A stretch of 64,000 nt of DNA from Nocardia paucivorans NBRC 100373 (GCF_000308675.1 NZ_BAGE01000128.1:62001-126000); one strand, 5' to 3'. Shown: positions 9,077 through 18,017, counted from the first letter of the stretch. The notes: a model not told the origin generated them from the letters alone. Numbers and translations: made by a program.

Positions 9077-9105
9077 GGATCATCACCACCTTGTAGGTAC
9101 CGGTA

Positions 9106-9128
9106 GTCTCGACAATTTTTGTCGAGAC
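9106..9128. promoter_or_regulatory. Palindromic operator between F420 reductase and TetR
   Basis: Perfect inverted repeat with 10-base arms, GTCTCGACAA and TTGTCGAGAC, around TTT. It lies 30 bases before the F420 reductase start and 31 bases before the TetR start, where a TetR dimer would block both promoters. Confidence 0.7.
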
Positions 9129-9159
9129 CATGAGTTCCGTCAACCGATAGGCTGAGCGA

Positions 9160-9819
9160 ATGCCGAACCCGACGCCCCGTCCCCACACCGGCCGCCGCCG
9201 CAACGACGCCGCCCGCCGGGCCATCCTCGCCGCGACCGGTGAACTGTTGGCCCGCTCGGGCACCTCGGTGACCATCGCCGATATCGCAGCGGCGGCCGGG
9301 GTCAGCAAACAGACCATCTACCGCTGGTGGCCATCGAAGGGCGCGGTGCTCCTGGAGGCCATGACCGAGCGGGCCCGCGCCGCCGCCCCGGAACCCGATA
9401 CCGGAACCCTCCACGGCGACCTGACGGCCCTACTGACCGCCACCTTTACCACCGTGGCCACCGAACCCGTCGCTTCCCTGCTCCGGGCGGTGCTCGCCGA
9501 GGCCCAAACCGACCCGGCGACCGCGGAACTGCTCGCCGAGTTCATCCGCGATCGCCGCGCGACCCTCACCCGTATCCTCGACCGCGCCCGTGCCCGCGGG
9601 GAACTATCCGCCGACGCCGATACGGAACTGTTCGTCGACCAGGCATTCGGTGTGCTGTGGTACCGACTCGCGGTCGCCCGAACCGCCCTGGACGCGAATA
9701 TCGCGGCACGCCTTGTCGAGTCGTTGACCACCTCGACCGTCGATACGGCGCGATCCGCCCGCCGGGGCGCCGAGCAGGTACCGGACCTTTCGACCCGGAC
9801 CATGTCCGGCACATGCTGA
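9160..9819 (+). CDS. TetR family transcriptional regulator
   Basis: 219-residue TetR repressor. The N-terminal helix-turn-helix spans about residues 20-65 (ILAATGELLARSG...IADIAAAAGVSKQTIYRWWPSKGAVL), and a helical ligand-binding domain follows. It is divergent from the F420 reductase gene over an 83-base gap containing a 23-base palindrome, so it probably represses that gene and itself. The inducer is unknown, but a quinone-like or hydrophobic compound would suit the neighbour. Confidence 0.9.
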   Translation: MPNPTPRPHTGRRRNDAARRAILAATGELLARSGTSVTIADIAAAAGVSKQTIYRWWPSKGAVLLEAMTERARAAAPEPDTGTLHGDLTALLTATFTTVATEPVASLLRAVLAEAQTDPATAELLAEFIRDRRATLTRILDRARARGELSADADTELFVDQAFGVLWYRLAVARTALDANIAARLVESLTTSTVDTARSARRGAEQVPDLSTRTMSGTC

Positions 9820-10146
9820 GCGCACTTCGGGTATCGAGGCGATTCGGGCTCCCGGAACTGTCCGATACGAAGGACTTCAGCGTTGGACCAGGCCACCGAC
9901 CGGGACAGGAGCGACGTGGCCGGTCAACGGAAGTTCGCGCGCGAGGGCAGGCCCGACGTCGACCAGCGATGATCTGCGCAGCCCGGAAACCTCGGAGATC
10001 GGGGTCCGGACCGGGCCGGCGGTTTCGCGGTCCCTGCCACCTCTCCCGGTCGGGCTCCGTATTCGGCCGCCACGAGGAAAACGGGTCCCGCTCTCCCTCG
10101 GCCGGGTGTTGCAGATGACGTTACGTCGTATGTCAGGCTCACTGTT
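9820..10146. other. Intergenic region with short palindrome
   Basis: No gene is supported here; open frames on both strands are Arg/Pro-rich shadows. Near its right end is the palindrome GACGT-T-ACGTC (10117-10127), 20 bases before the MerR start, a possible operator. The rest shows nothing recognisable. Confidence 0.4.
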
Positions 10147-10899
10147 GTGCCTGGTCGTGGAGCATCGGAATGGGTTGCCGTGGGGGAAGTCGCGCGGCGT
10201 TGCGAGACCACCGTGCGCACTTTGCAGTACTACGACCGGATCGGGTTGTTGGTCGCCGACCGGGACCGCGGCGGACGCCGCCGCTATGGTCCGCAACAGC
10301 TGGATCGGCTCCGTCGAATCCAATTGCTGACCGGCGCCGGTCTACGACTCGACGAGGTCGCCGCGGCTCTCGATCGGCAGGCCGGACTGTCGCTGCTCGA
10401 GACCTATCGCGAACAGGTCCGCCTACTCGAGATCGCGGAGCTGCGGTTGCGGTGCAAGCGGGTCGTGCTCGACGCGGTGACACAGGTCCTGGACGAGCAT
10501 CCGGATGTCCGGGTGCCGGACGAGGTGGTTGCCGCCACCATGAGCCTCGACCGCACCCTGCTGCGTCACCCCGGTGTGGAGCAGGCGGACGCGTACCCGG
10601 AGCTCGATCTCGATGTGGAGCGGGTGCTCGCTACCTACTTCGCGTGGAAGGCGTGTGCGGTCCAGGCGCTGCTGCTGGTGGAGAACGACATACCGGCCGA
10701 TTCACCGTCGGGGAGTCGTCTCGGGAAGGAATGGCGGGCGGCCACCGAATACGCGCTCGCCGACCAACCGACGGGCACCGAGAACCTCTACCGTTCCATG
10801 GCGGAGTCCGACCATCGCTGGCCGCCCGAAGACCGCGTCCTGTACCGACGAACGAAGGATTTCCTCGACCGATGTCTACACATCACCCAACCGAAATGA
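10147..10899 (+). CDS. MerR family transcriptional regulator
   Basis: 250-residue regulator with an N-terminal MerR winged helix (VGEVARRCETTVRTLQYYDRIGLL, then RRRYGPQQLDRLRRIQLL) and a coiled-coil linker around residues 85-110. A long C-terminal effector domain of about 120 residues follows, without the cysteines of metal-sensing members. GTG 10147 is used here; GTG 10180 is possible. The stop overlaps the next start as ATGA at 10896, so the regulator and the hydrolase form one unit. The effector is probably an organic compound handled by the hydrolase (inference). Confidence 0.88.
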   Translation: MPGRGASEWVAVGEVARRCETTVRTLQYYDRIGLLVADRDRGGRRRYGPQQLDRLRRIQLLTGAGLRLDEVAAALDRQAGLSLLETYREQVRLLEIAELRLRCKRVVLDAVTQVLDEHPDVRVPDEVVAATMSLDRTLLRHPGVEQADAYPELDLDVERVLATYFAWKACAVQALLLVENDIPADSPSGSRLGKEWRAATEYALADQPTGTENLYRSMAESDHRWPPEDRVLYRRTKDFLDRCLHITQPK

Positions 10900-11927
10900 C
10901 CGTCGCTTCCGTCGGTCGCACCGAGGACACACCCGATCCAACCGAGAAACCCCGGCCCGCCCGCCGGTCTCGGGGCCGGCGCGTTCTCCCGATCGTCGCC
11001 TTTCTCGTCGCGGCAGGACTGCCGGCCTGGCTTGTTCTCAAAGACACAGCGCCGGTGGGTCATTTCGACTCGGCCGCCGACAAGGATCGGTATATGGCGG
11101 CCTACGACGAGGCGATGCGGGAGATGCCCGCCCCGGAGCGGGTATTGGATGTGCGAACGCACTATGGGATCGTGCGGGTGTATCGATTCGCCGCCGCCGA
11201 AGGCGTTCAGGATCGGGAACCTTTCCTCCTGCTTCCTGGAACCCGCTCCGGGGCGCCGGTTTTCGCGCAGAACATGCCGGATCTATTGGCTCAGCGCCCG
11301 GTCTATGCGCTGGACCTGTTGGGCGAACCCGGAATGAGTGTGCCGGACCGCCCGATCGACACCCACGCCGACCAGGCCCGCTGGTTGCACGAAGTGCTGC
11401 TCGCTCTCCCCGAGCCGGGATTTCACCTGCTCGGGCTCTCGATCGGTGGCTGGACCGCGGTCAACCTGGCCCTCCACGAACCCGCGAAGGTTTCGAGCCT
11501 CATCCTCGTGGAACCGGTGCAGACCTTCGCCGCGCTCTCCTTCCAGGCGATCGTGCGCTCCCTACCGGCGAGCGTGAGCCTGCTCCCCAAATCCTGGCGT
11601 GACGATTTCGCCTCCTGGACCGCCGGCGGCGCACCGGTCCAGGACGAACCGGTCGCCCGGATGATCGAGGCCGCAATGTCCACCTACACCATGAAACTGC
11701 CGCAGCCGACGCTGATCCGCCCGGACCGACTCCGTGACCTCACCATGCCGGTGCTGGCGATCATCGCCGGCGATTCACCGATGCACGACAGCGCCGCGGC
11801 CGCCCGGACGGCCCGCGAGAACCTGCGCCGCGGCACGGTGCACGTGTACCCGGGTGCCTCGCATGCGATCAATGGTGAACAACCGCACCGGATCGCCGCC
11901 GATATCGCGGACTTCCTCGCCGAATAG
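10896..11927 (+). CDS. Membrane-anchored alpha/beta hydrolase
   Basis: 343-residue hydrolase with one N-terminal membrane segment (about residues 30-48, VLPIVAFLVAAGLPAWLVL) and an exported alpha/beta fold. Nucleophile elbow GLSIGG, acid residue near IIAGDSP and catalytic His in GASHAI are visible. The start is the ATG inside the ATGA overlap with the MerR gene; an upstream in-frame ATG at 10872 is also possible. Coupling to a regulator suggests induction by its substrate. Esterase or lipase-like activity at the envelope is likely; the substrate is unknown. Confidence 0.87.
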   Translation: MTVASVGRTEDTPDPTEKPRPARRSRGRRVLPIVAFLVAAGLPAWLVLKDTAPVGHFDSAADKDRYMAAYDEAMREMPAPERVLDVRTHYGIVRVYRFAAAEGVQDREPFLLLPGTRSGAPVFAQNMPDLLAQRPVYALDLLGEPGMSVPDRPIDTHADQARWLHEVLLALPEPGFHLLGLSIGGWTAVNLALHEPAKVSSLILVEPVQTFAALSFQAIVRSLPASVSLLPKSWRDDFASWTAGGAPVQDEPVARMIEAAMSTYTMKLPQPTLIRPDRLRDLTMPVLAIIAGDSPMHDSAAAARTARENLRRGTVHVYPGASHAINGEQPHRIAADIADFLAE

Positions 11928-12001
11928 AGCGCTGTCTCCTCGCTCCGTCACCAGAATACGTTGCCGAGCCGTGGGTGCGCCGATAACAAGGGATATACCC
12001 G

Positions 12002-12520
12002 GTGAAGGCGGTACGCGGAGATGGCAAAGAAGGACAAGGCGAAAAAGAAGAAGGCGGCGACACCCGGAACGAAGACGATACGGGGCAGCGCCCCACCGAG
12101 AAGGCCGAACCGTATCTCTATTTGTGGACGATGGACCTGTTCTCGAAATACGGATTCGACGACGGCGAACTCATCTACCGCTGGCTCGAGCGGGCGGCGG
12201 ACGCAGGACACGACGTGGAATCGTGGTGGTGTACCGGCTGCGGTCACGAGCGATTCGATCGAAGCATTGGCCTTGTGCTGCGCGATCTGGTGCACAAGTA
12301 TTTCCTCCCCGAGATTCCCGGCGAGTTCACGGTCTGGGAACTCGATACCATCCACAACCCCATCCGCATCGACACCTGGCGGGGCGAGAAATGGCAGGGT
12401 CGTGAAGGGGATGCGCCGCCCGAGGCCGTCGGTGTCGAGGTCACCGTGCCGGGGAACGCAGTCGTCACGACCCTGGAGCGGATGACGGAACAGTGGAAGG
12501 CTTTGCTGGGTTTGTCGTGA
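12002..12520 (+). CDS. Hypothetical protein, acidic/Trp-rich
   Basis: 172 residues from a GTG at 12002; the conserved-looking part starts at about residue 38 (EPYLYLWTMDLFSKYGFDDG). A CTGCGHE segment might bind a metal with the nearby Cys. The family was not recognised. The first 35 residues are highly charged and may not be translated: the ATG at 12131 is an alternative start. In another frame, an ATG at 12021 opens a Lys-rich leader (MAKKDKAKKKKAA) typical of a real N-terminus, so a frameshift near 12110 is possible. Confidence 0.6.
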   Translation: MKAVRGDGKEGQGEKEEGGDTRNEDDTGQRPTEKAEPYLYLWTMDLFSKYGFDDGELIYRWLERAADAGHDVESWWCTGCGHERFDRSIGLVLRDLVHKYFLPEIPGEFTVWELDTIHNPIRIDTWRGEKWQGREGDAPPEAVGVEVTVPGNAVVTTLERMTEQWKALLGLS

Positions 12521-12533
12521 CCGGTTGAGGCGG

Positions 12534-13019
12534 TCAGGGTTCCCTCGCTTCCGCGAGGGCGGTGTCGACGGCGGCGCGCGCCGACACCACCTCGATGGCC
12601 GCCGGGAGCGGGGCGCCGGTGGCGTCATGAATACTCCAGCCCCCGAGAGAGACGACGGGCACGCCGCCGCGTCGATTGGCGAGCGCCAGTTCCGAGAGGG
12701 TGCCCCAGGAACCGCCGACAATGATCACGGCGTCGGCCGACCACACCAGGATCGCGTTGCGCGCCTCACCCATATCGGTGTAGAGGACGGCGGACAACCC
12801 GTCGCAGACCCGACCGCGGTCCGTGTCGGGTCGTACCCCGATCACCAGGCCGCCGGCGGCCGAGGCCCCTTTGGCGACGGCCGCCATGACACCGGATCCG
12901 CCGCCGCACAGAACCGTGGCCCCGGCCTCGGCGAGCAGTCGACCCACCTCTTCGGCATTCGTCGCATCGGCATCGGTGCAGTCGCGGGGGCCACACACGG
13001 CGACCTGGATGGCAGGCAC
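12534..13019 (-). CDS. TIGR00725/LOG-like nucleotide-binding protein
   Basis: 161-residue Rossmann-like protein of the SLOG superfamily (TIGR00725 type, once called lysine decarboxylase-like). Motifs are AVCGPRD at the N-terminus, LCGGGSGVMAAVAKGA for phosphate binding, and IVGGSWGTLSELALANRRGGVPV, which matches the GGxGTxxE signature. LOG proteins release free cytokinin bases from nucleotides; TIGR00725 members are less well characterised and may bind nucleotide second messengers. The start is the ATG at 13019. Confidence 0.85.
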   Translation of the reverse strand: MPAIQVAVCGPRDCTDADATNAEEVGRLLAEAGATVLCGGGSGVMAAVAKGASAAGGLVIGVRPDTDRGRVCDGLSAVLYTDMGEARNAILVWSADAVIIVGGSWGTLSELALANRRGGVPVVSLGGWSIHDATGAPLPAAIEVVSARAAVDTALAEAREP

Positions 13020-13085
13020 GTCACTCCTTGCTGCTGTGTTCCATGACGGGTGTCGATGATGACACGAAGTTGCCCTCAGGGTGGG

Positions 13086-13286
13086 TTATTCGTAGTCGTC
13101 GCTGTGGCCGCCGAGGTAGGCGACCGCGCTCAGGGACTGCAAACAGTACGGGCCGTGACCGCCGTGTACGGTGCGCACGAACATCGCCTCGTCCAGGGAA
13201 TCGAAATCGGTCTCGCGGGTGCAGTCGATGTGCCGTGCGTTCCGCACATCGTGGTCGGGACGGCCGAAGGGGAGGGACGGGTTCAT
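13086..13286 (-). CDS. Small hypothetical protein, translationally coupled
   Basis: 66-residue protein (MNPSLPFGRPDHDVRN...). Its ATG overlaps the stop of the upstream frame as ATGA at 13283-13286. It holds a Cys, several His (HGGHGPYCLQ) and an acidic C-terminus. The tight coupling and non-shadow composition argue that it is real. Its upstream partner is a broken fusion, so it may now be orphaned. No family recognised. Confidence 0.55.
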   Translation of the reverse strand: MNPSLPFGRPDHDVRNARHIDCTRETDFDSLDEAMFVRTVHGGHGPYCLQSLSAVAYLGGHSDDYE

Positions 13287-13780
13287 GGTTGCGGTGCGAA
13301 GCCGTCGGCGCCCCATTCGGTCCGCCGACGCCATGCCTCCAGATAATCCGGGGCGAAAACGGGAGCACCCGGCAATTCCGGGATATCGAACGCCGCAGCC
13401 AGGAGGGTGAGGTTCTCGGCGAGGATGCGGCGGTGACGCAGTAATTCGGTTTCGATCTCGGCTGCGCGTCGCGGAGTCTGTAGGTTCCGCCGGTTGTACC
13501 AGGTGCCGTGCCGGTAGAGGAAGTTCAGGGCCACCACGGCGGCAGCGGAGCGGGCCAGTTCACCGGCGGTGGGGTCGGTGCTCGATTCGGTGGCGAGGAG
13601 GTTTTCGCGCTCCGCGATCATGGTGAGCCACCACGGAAGATCCGCTGGTGTGCCGGCCGGTTGCAGCAGACACAGTTGTTTGGCCGCCCGGCCCGCCGTG
13701 GCCTCGAGGACCTGGGTGTCGCCTTCGGCGGTTTCCCGGATCCGGCGTCGGCGATCCGGTCCGGCAGATGGTTGCAGCGC
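13283..13780 (-). pseudogene. C-terminal remnant of an unidentified protein
   Basis: About 150 convincing residues (from about GDTQVLEATAGRA to EWGADGFAPQP) with good codon use but no start of their own. Upstream, the same frame runs antisense-like through the P450 remnant, so the N-terminal part of the gene is gone. The helical, Arg/Ala-rich segment was not recognised as any family. Its stop is coupled (ATGA) to the small gene at 13086, implying the two once formed an operon with the P450. Confidence 0.5.
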
Positions 13781-14040
13781 AGGACACCATGAGCGGTCGG
13801 AAACCGCTCGGGATCGTTGAGGATCCGCACCGCGGTGTAATAGCCGATCACCAGCGTCGCCGGTATACCGGGTGCCAGTTCCACCGGAGCCAAAGTCCTG
13901 CCACCCCGACGTATCCGTTCGTAGGCGGCATACGGGTCGGCAGCGAAATCGGGGGTGTAGAGCGCGATTCGGGGACCGAGATCCTCGATCGAGGGATACG
14001 AGATAGGTGCGCCGCTGTCGGATCGCGGCCGAGTGAACAT
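13740..14040 (-). pseudogene. Cytochrome P450, N-terminal remnant
   Basis: Starts normally: ATG at 14040 with TGAGGA upstream. About 90-100 residues match the P450 N-terminal region (PDFAADPYAAYERIRRGG, then VELAPGIPATLVIGYYTAVRILNDPERFP). After HLPDRIADAG the frame loses similarity and is joined, out of frame, to the tail of the next gene at roughly 13740-13790. The haem-binding cysteine loop, I-helix and about 300 residues are missing, so no P450 activity is possible. An internal deletion is the simplest cause. Confidence 0.65.
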
Positions 14041-14196
14041 GGAAATGGTTCCTCACAACGGATACGTCGGGTGAAGGGACGACGGTGCTCAGGACGCTCG
14101 ATACGGCAACCGCGCGGGCGGGAAAACCACAGGCAGCTCCGTCAGGGCGCGATGCAGCGGGCCCGCCCGCCAGGTCAACGACTCGGCGGGAACGGC

Positions 14197-14613
14197 CAAC
14201 CGGATATCGGGGATCGCATCCAGTCACGGATGAAGTCCCGGCTCGCGGTGAACGCGTTGAACAACGCTGTTGCCCGTCGTGGTGAGGTGGCCGGCTGCAT
14301 CCTGCACACCGACCGCGGGTCTCAATTTCGTTCCAGGCGATTCGTCCACGCGCTCAACCGTTTCGGCATGGTCGGGGCGATGGGTCGTGTCGGCGCGGCC
14401 GGTGACAACGCCGCGATGGAAAGCTTCTTCGGCCTCCTGCAACGCAACGTCTTGGACCGACAGCGATGGGATACCCGCGAGCAGTTGCGGATCGCGATCC
14501 TGGGCTGGATCGAACGCACCTACCACCGCCGACGACGCCGAACCCGACTCGGCCGATTGACCCCGGTCGAGTACGAGACCATCATGACCCCAGCAGTCGA
14601 TCAGGCTGCGTAA
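14197..14613 (+). pseudogene. IS3-family transposase, C-terminal fragment
   Basis: The last about 135 residues of an IS3-type OrfB/rve integrase: the second catalytic Asp lies in ILHTDRGSQF and the Glu in NAAMESFFGLLQ, with the C-terminal TPVEYETIM ending. The first catalytic Asp and all of OrfA are absent. Similarity starts around 14200 (IGDRIQSRMKSRLAV). The fragment abuts the promoter side of the broken P450, so this insertion and later deletion may have caused that damage. Confidence 0.75.
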
Positions 14614-14707
14614 CAACTGTCACCTCATCGTGCAGCAGCCCCAACCGACGTACAAGATGTATACGACCGACTACTCGCTCTGATGACAGCGGCATAAAGG
14701 AGCAGCG

Positions 14708-15445
14708 TTGACCGACATCGACAAGGGCCGGGCAAAACATGCCATCCGCGAGTGCGTGTGGACGTTGCTGGAACAACAGCGAGCCGTGCCGCAGGGCACG
14801 CACGGTCGTATCCCGGCCTTCTATGGTGCCGAGGTCGCCGCCGATCGCTTGGCGCAGCTGCCTGTGTGGAAGAACGCTCGGATTGTCAAGACGGTGCCGG
14901 ACAAAGCGCAGCTCCCGGTACGGGCGCGGGCACTGGAAGAAGGCAAGCTCGTTTACATGGCCGTGCCCGAGTTGGCAGAGGAAAAGCCTTTCTACCTGCT
15001 CGATCCGGCGGAACTGACCGTACCGGCGAGCGAGGCCGCATCGAGCGAGGTCGCCGCAGCCGTGGCCCAGAGAATCGGCCTCGAGAAGATGCGACCGGTG
15101 GATCTTGTCGTCTGCGGTAGCGTCGCTGTCAACCGACACGGCGTGCGTCTGGGCAAGGGAGCAGGCTATTTCGATATCGAGTTGGCGCTCCTACAAGAGG
15201 CGAACCTGATAGGACCGAAAACCATTGTTGCGACGACTGTGCATTCACTTCAGGTGATCGATGAGGAGCTGCCCGAGACCGAACACGACTTCAGCGTGGA
15301 TTTGGTCGTCACGCCCGATGAAGTCATCGAATGCGGTTCACCGCGTCGCCCGAATGGTTTGATCTGGAAAGACCTCGACCAGGAGAAGATCGCAGCAATT
15401 CCCGTATTGGCAGCTCTTGCGGAGAAGAACAAGACCGAGAACTAG
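14708..15445 (+). CDS. 5-formyltetrahydrofolate cyclo-ligase family protein
   Basis: 245-residue MTHFS-superfamily protein. The diagnostic ATP/folate motif is GKGAGYFDIELALL, and the phosphate-binding region is near AQLPVRARALE. It is longer than the classic enzyme of about 190 residues, as in the MTHFS-domain subfamily. The start is the TTG at 14708, with AAAGGAG 6 bases upstream. It is the only intact gene between an IS3 fragment and an IS481-type fragment, so it may have arrived as mobile-element cargo. True cyclo-ligase activity is uncertain; the superfamily includes members of other function. Confidence 0.82.
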   Translation: MTDIDKGRAKHAIRECVWTLLEQQRAVPQGTHGRIPAFYGAEVAADRLAQLPVWKNARIVKTVPDKAQLPVRARALEEGKLVYMAVPELAEEKPFYLLDPAELTVPASEAASSEVAAAVAQRIGLEKMRPVDLVVCGSVAVNRHGVRLGKGAGYFDIELALLQEANLIGPKTIVATTVHSLQVIDEELPETEHDFSVDLVVTPDEVIECGSPRRPNGLIWKDLDQEKIAAIPVLAALAEKNKTEN

Positions 15446-15552
15446 ACGTATGAGGCCATGACGTTGGTGACGCTGGTGCGCAGGCGGCCGGCTGGTAGAT
15501 GGTTCCCGGCAGTGGTGTGTGGGCGATGGGAGTTGAAGTGGATATTTCAGAC
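15442..15552 (-). pseudogene. IS481-type transposase, C-terminal remnant
   Basis: A short minus-strand frame reads HFNSHRPHTTAGNHLPAGRL and then RTSVTNVMASYV before a stop. This matches the C-terminal tail of IS481-family transposases (YNxHRPH, then a TNV motif). An in-frame TGA lies just before it, so nothing else remains. Its stop overlaps the stop of the MTHFS gene on the other strand. Confidence 0.5.
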
Positions 15553-15607
15553 TTCGAGTGCTTCTCAGCGCTGTAGGTCTGACCCGACCCTTCTGGTTCG
15601 GTCCGGG

Positions 15608-15635
15608 TGATCTGACCCCCTGTGTCAGGGCCATG
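15608..15635 (+). repeat. Left terminal inverted repeat of the IS
   Basis: TGATCTGACCCCCTGTGTCA followed by GGGCC matches the reverse complement of the right end over most of 26-28 positions with one gap. Confidence 0.7.
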
Positions 15636-15672
15636 GTTGTGAGAGTTGAGGCAGAGTGATCCGCAGGAGGTC

Positions 15673-16845
15673 ATGAGGCCGAAGTCTTTCTCGTAGTCGG
15701 TTCGCAGGCAGGTGTGCGCTCGTTTGCGAGCCGGGGAGCCTGTCGCCGAGATCGTCGCCGAAACCGGTATTTCGCCGGCGGCATTGTTTTGGTGGAAGGC
15801 CCGGGTCCTTGTCGATGCGGGAGTCCGTGAAGGAGTGCCGAGCGTGGAAGCCGACGAGTTCGCCTCGGCGAGGAAGCGGATCGCAGCATTGGAAGTCGAA
15901 CCGAAACCGACCCGCAATGCCTGCGAATTGTTCGACGATCAGGCGGTGGTGTCCTCTAAAGGGAGAATCGCGGTCGTCGAAGGATTGATCGCGCGTGGAC
16001 ATTCGCAGCGCTCGGCCTGCCGGGTTGTCGGTGTGTACCGCTCGACTTTCCTGCGGCAACGGCGGCAACCGATGTCCACCGGACAGCTCCGCCGGATTGT
16101 CGTCGCCAACGAGACATCCCGGATACATGCCCGATCACGCGGCACCTACGGCACGCGCCGGGTCAAGGCCGAGTTACTCGCCGGCAGCGGCACGGTCGTG
16201 AACCACAGGCTCGTCGCCTCGATCATGTCGGAGCTGGGGTCATGCGGTGTTCCGCGGCCGAAACGACGCGCTCACCCACTGCTCGGCGTCGACACCCCTT
16301 CGGGCCTGGTCGACCGGGTCTTCCCCGCGAGTCGGCCCAACGAGCTGTGGTGTGCGGACATCGCAGAGCGTCCGGCCGGAGATGGGAAAGTGCGCTGCCG
16401 CGCTGTTCTCGACTGCTTCGGCAAGAAAATCGTGGGACGAGCATTTTCTGCGGTTGCCGACACCGTGTTGGTGAACAACGCGGTGAACATGGCGATGACC
16501 GAGCGGATAGGGAATCCGGGGTTGATCTTGCGTGCCGATCACGGCAGCCGATTCACGTCGTGGTCGTTCGGGGAGAACCTTCGAAGACACAATCTGTTGC
16601 CCTCGTTCGGGACGGTCGGGGACTGCTTCGACAACGCCGCAATCGAATCATTCTGGGGTCGTTCGCAAACCGAACTACTCAACACGAAGAAACGGGTGAC
16701 GACCCTCGAATCGAGCATCGCGATGGCCGATTGGATCGACAACTTCTACAACACCGGTCGCCGCCACTCCTACCTGGGCTACGCGAGTCCCACCGAGTAT
16801 GAGACGCTGTGGCTCGATACCCGACCAACCCCTCGACTCTCGTAA
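15673..16845 (+). CDS. IS3-family transposase, OrfA nonsense codon at 15694
   Basis: The natural start is ATG 15673, with GCAGGAGG 4-10 bases upstream, but codon 8 is TAG (15694-15696). The frame is otherwise open to 16845, and a GTG at 15712 could restart it to give 377 residues. OrfA helix-turn-helix features are VAEIVAETGISPAALFWWKA. OrfB carries the DDE triad: Asp in ELWCADIAERP, Asp in LRADHGSRF and Glu in NAAIESFWGR. OrfA and OrfB are in one frame, without the usual programmed frameshift. Activity depends on restart or readthrough. Confidence 0.75.
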
Positions 16846-16846
16846 G

Positions 16847-16874
16847 ACCGGCCCGACCAGAGGGGACCAGATCA
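16847..16874 (-). repeat. Right terminal inverted repeat of the IS
   Basis: Its reverse complement starts TGATCTGGTCCCCTCTGGTC and aligns to the left end. The element ends CAGATCA at 16874. Confidence 0.7.
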
Positions 16875-17079
16875 GTGCACGAATCGGCCGGCGCCTCGTC
16901 GGTACTGGCTCCACGATGTTGTTCGGTTTCCCGCGCGGATGTCGTCGATCCTTTGCCGCAATCTCGAGGCATGTTCGGGTGATGCGGCTGCGGCATGGTG
17001 ATCATCGCCGATATCCGACCGATCGAGACCGACGCACAATGGGGCTTCGATGACCTCCGCCCTGTCCTGCAACGGCGGC

Positions 17080-18017
17080 TCAGCGGCGCAGGGTGACCTG
17101 ATGCCGCAAACGGGACAGTTTCTGGGGATTGCGCACGGAGTAGAGGCCGGTGACCAGCCCGTTGTCGATACGTACCGCCAGCACGGTGTCGATCCGGCCG
17201 TCGCGCCGCAGGACCAGCGCCGGGTGGCCGTTGACCTGAGTCGGCTCCAGCGACCTCGCGGCGAGATTGCCGAGCCCGGCGGCGAGTAGATCGGCCACCG
17301 CGCCGGCTCCGACGATCGGTTCGAGCGCCGCCTGCGCGAGGCCGCCACCGTCGCCCAGGAATACGACATCGGGGGCGAGGATGTCGAGCAGATGTCGCAG
17401 GTCGCCGGTCTCGATCGCCCGCTGGAACGCCGCGAGGGCGTCGCGGGTGTCGGTCGCGGACACGGTTCCGCGCGGACGACGCGCGTCGACGTGCGAGCGA
17501 GCCCGGTAGGCGAGCTGGCGGACCGCGGCGGGGGTTCTGCCGACGGCCTCGGCGATCTCGTCGTAATCCAGGTCGAAGACCTCACGGAGCACGAATACCG
17601 CCCGCTCGATCGGCGTGAGGGTCTCGAGTACCAGAAGCATTGCCAAGGAAAGGTTTTCGGCCAGCTCGATATCCTCGGCCACGTCGGGTGCGGTGAGCAG
17701 CGGCTCCGGCAGCCAGGGGCCCACATAGGACTCCTTGCGGCGGCCGAGGGCGCGCAGCCGGTCGAGTGCTTGGCGGGTGGTGATGCGGACCAGGTAGGCG
17801 CGCGGGTCCTGCACGGTGTCCAGGTCGACGCGGTCCACCGCAGCCAGGTCTCCTGTAGGACGTCCTCGGCATCGGCGGCCGAACCGAGCATTTCGTAGGC
17901 GACGGTGAACAGCAGGTTGCGATGGGCGACGAATGCTTCGGTGGCGGGGTCGGGGCGACCGTGACGGTTACCTTCGGTGCCGCGATCGTCAGGTGCGTCC
18001 TGCGCTGCTGCGGGCAT
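17080..18017 (-). pseudogene. ECF41 (SigJ-like) sigma factor, frameshifted
   Basis: Sigma-70 family protein of group ECF41. The N-terminal region 2 (FVAHRNLLFTVAYEMLGSAADAEDVLQETWLRW) is in the frame starting at ATG 18017 (AGGAG upstream). Region 4 and the SnoaL-like C-terminal extension are in another frame from about 17838. A single missing base in the G-run at about 17840-17845 would join them as LRWDRVDLDTV. The extension has the ECF41 hallmarks GDGGG and NPQKL (usually NPDKL). A -35/-10 matching the ECF41 consensus precedes it, implying autoregulation. It may be a recent pseudogene or an assembly indel; apart from the shift the gene is intact. Confidence 0.82.

Larger units (their letters stand above)
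15608..16874 (+). mobile_element. IS3-family insertion sequence, about 1267 bp
   Basis: Bounded by imperfect inverted repeats of about 28 bases that begin TGATCTG and end CAGATCA. The single transposase gene lies 65 bases inside the left end. Ends of TG...CA type and a length of 1.2-1.3 kb fit the IS3 family. The bases flanking the two ends (GGG and GTG) do not form a matching short target duplication, so the copy is either old or recombined. The transposase carries a nonsense codon near its start. Confidence 0.75.
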
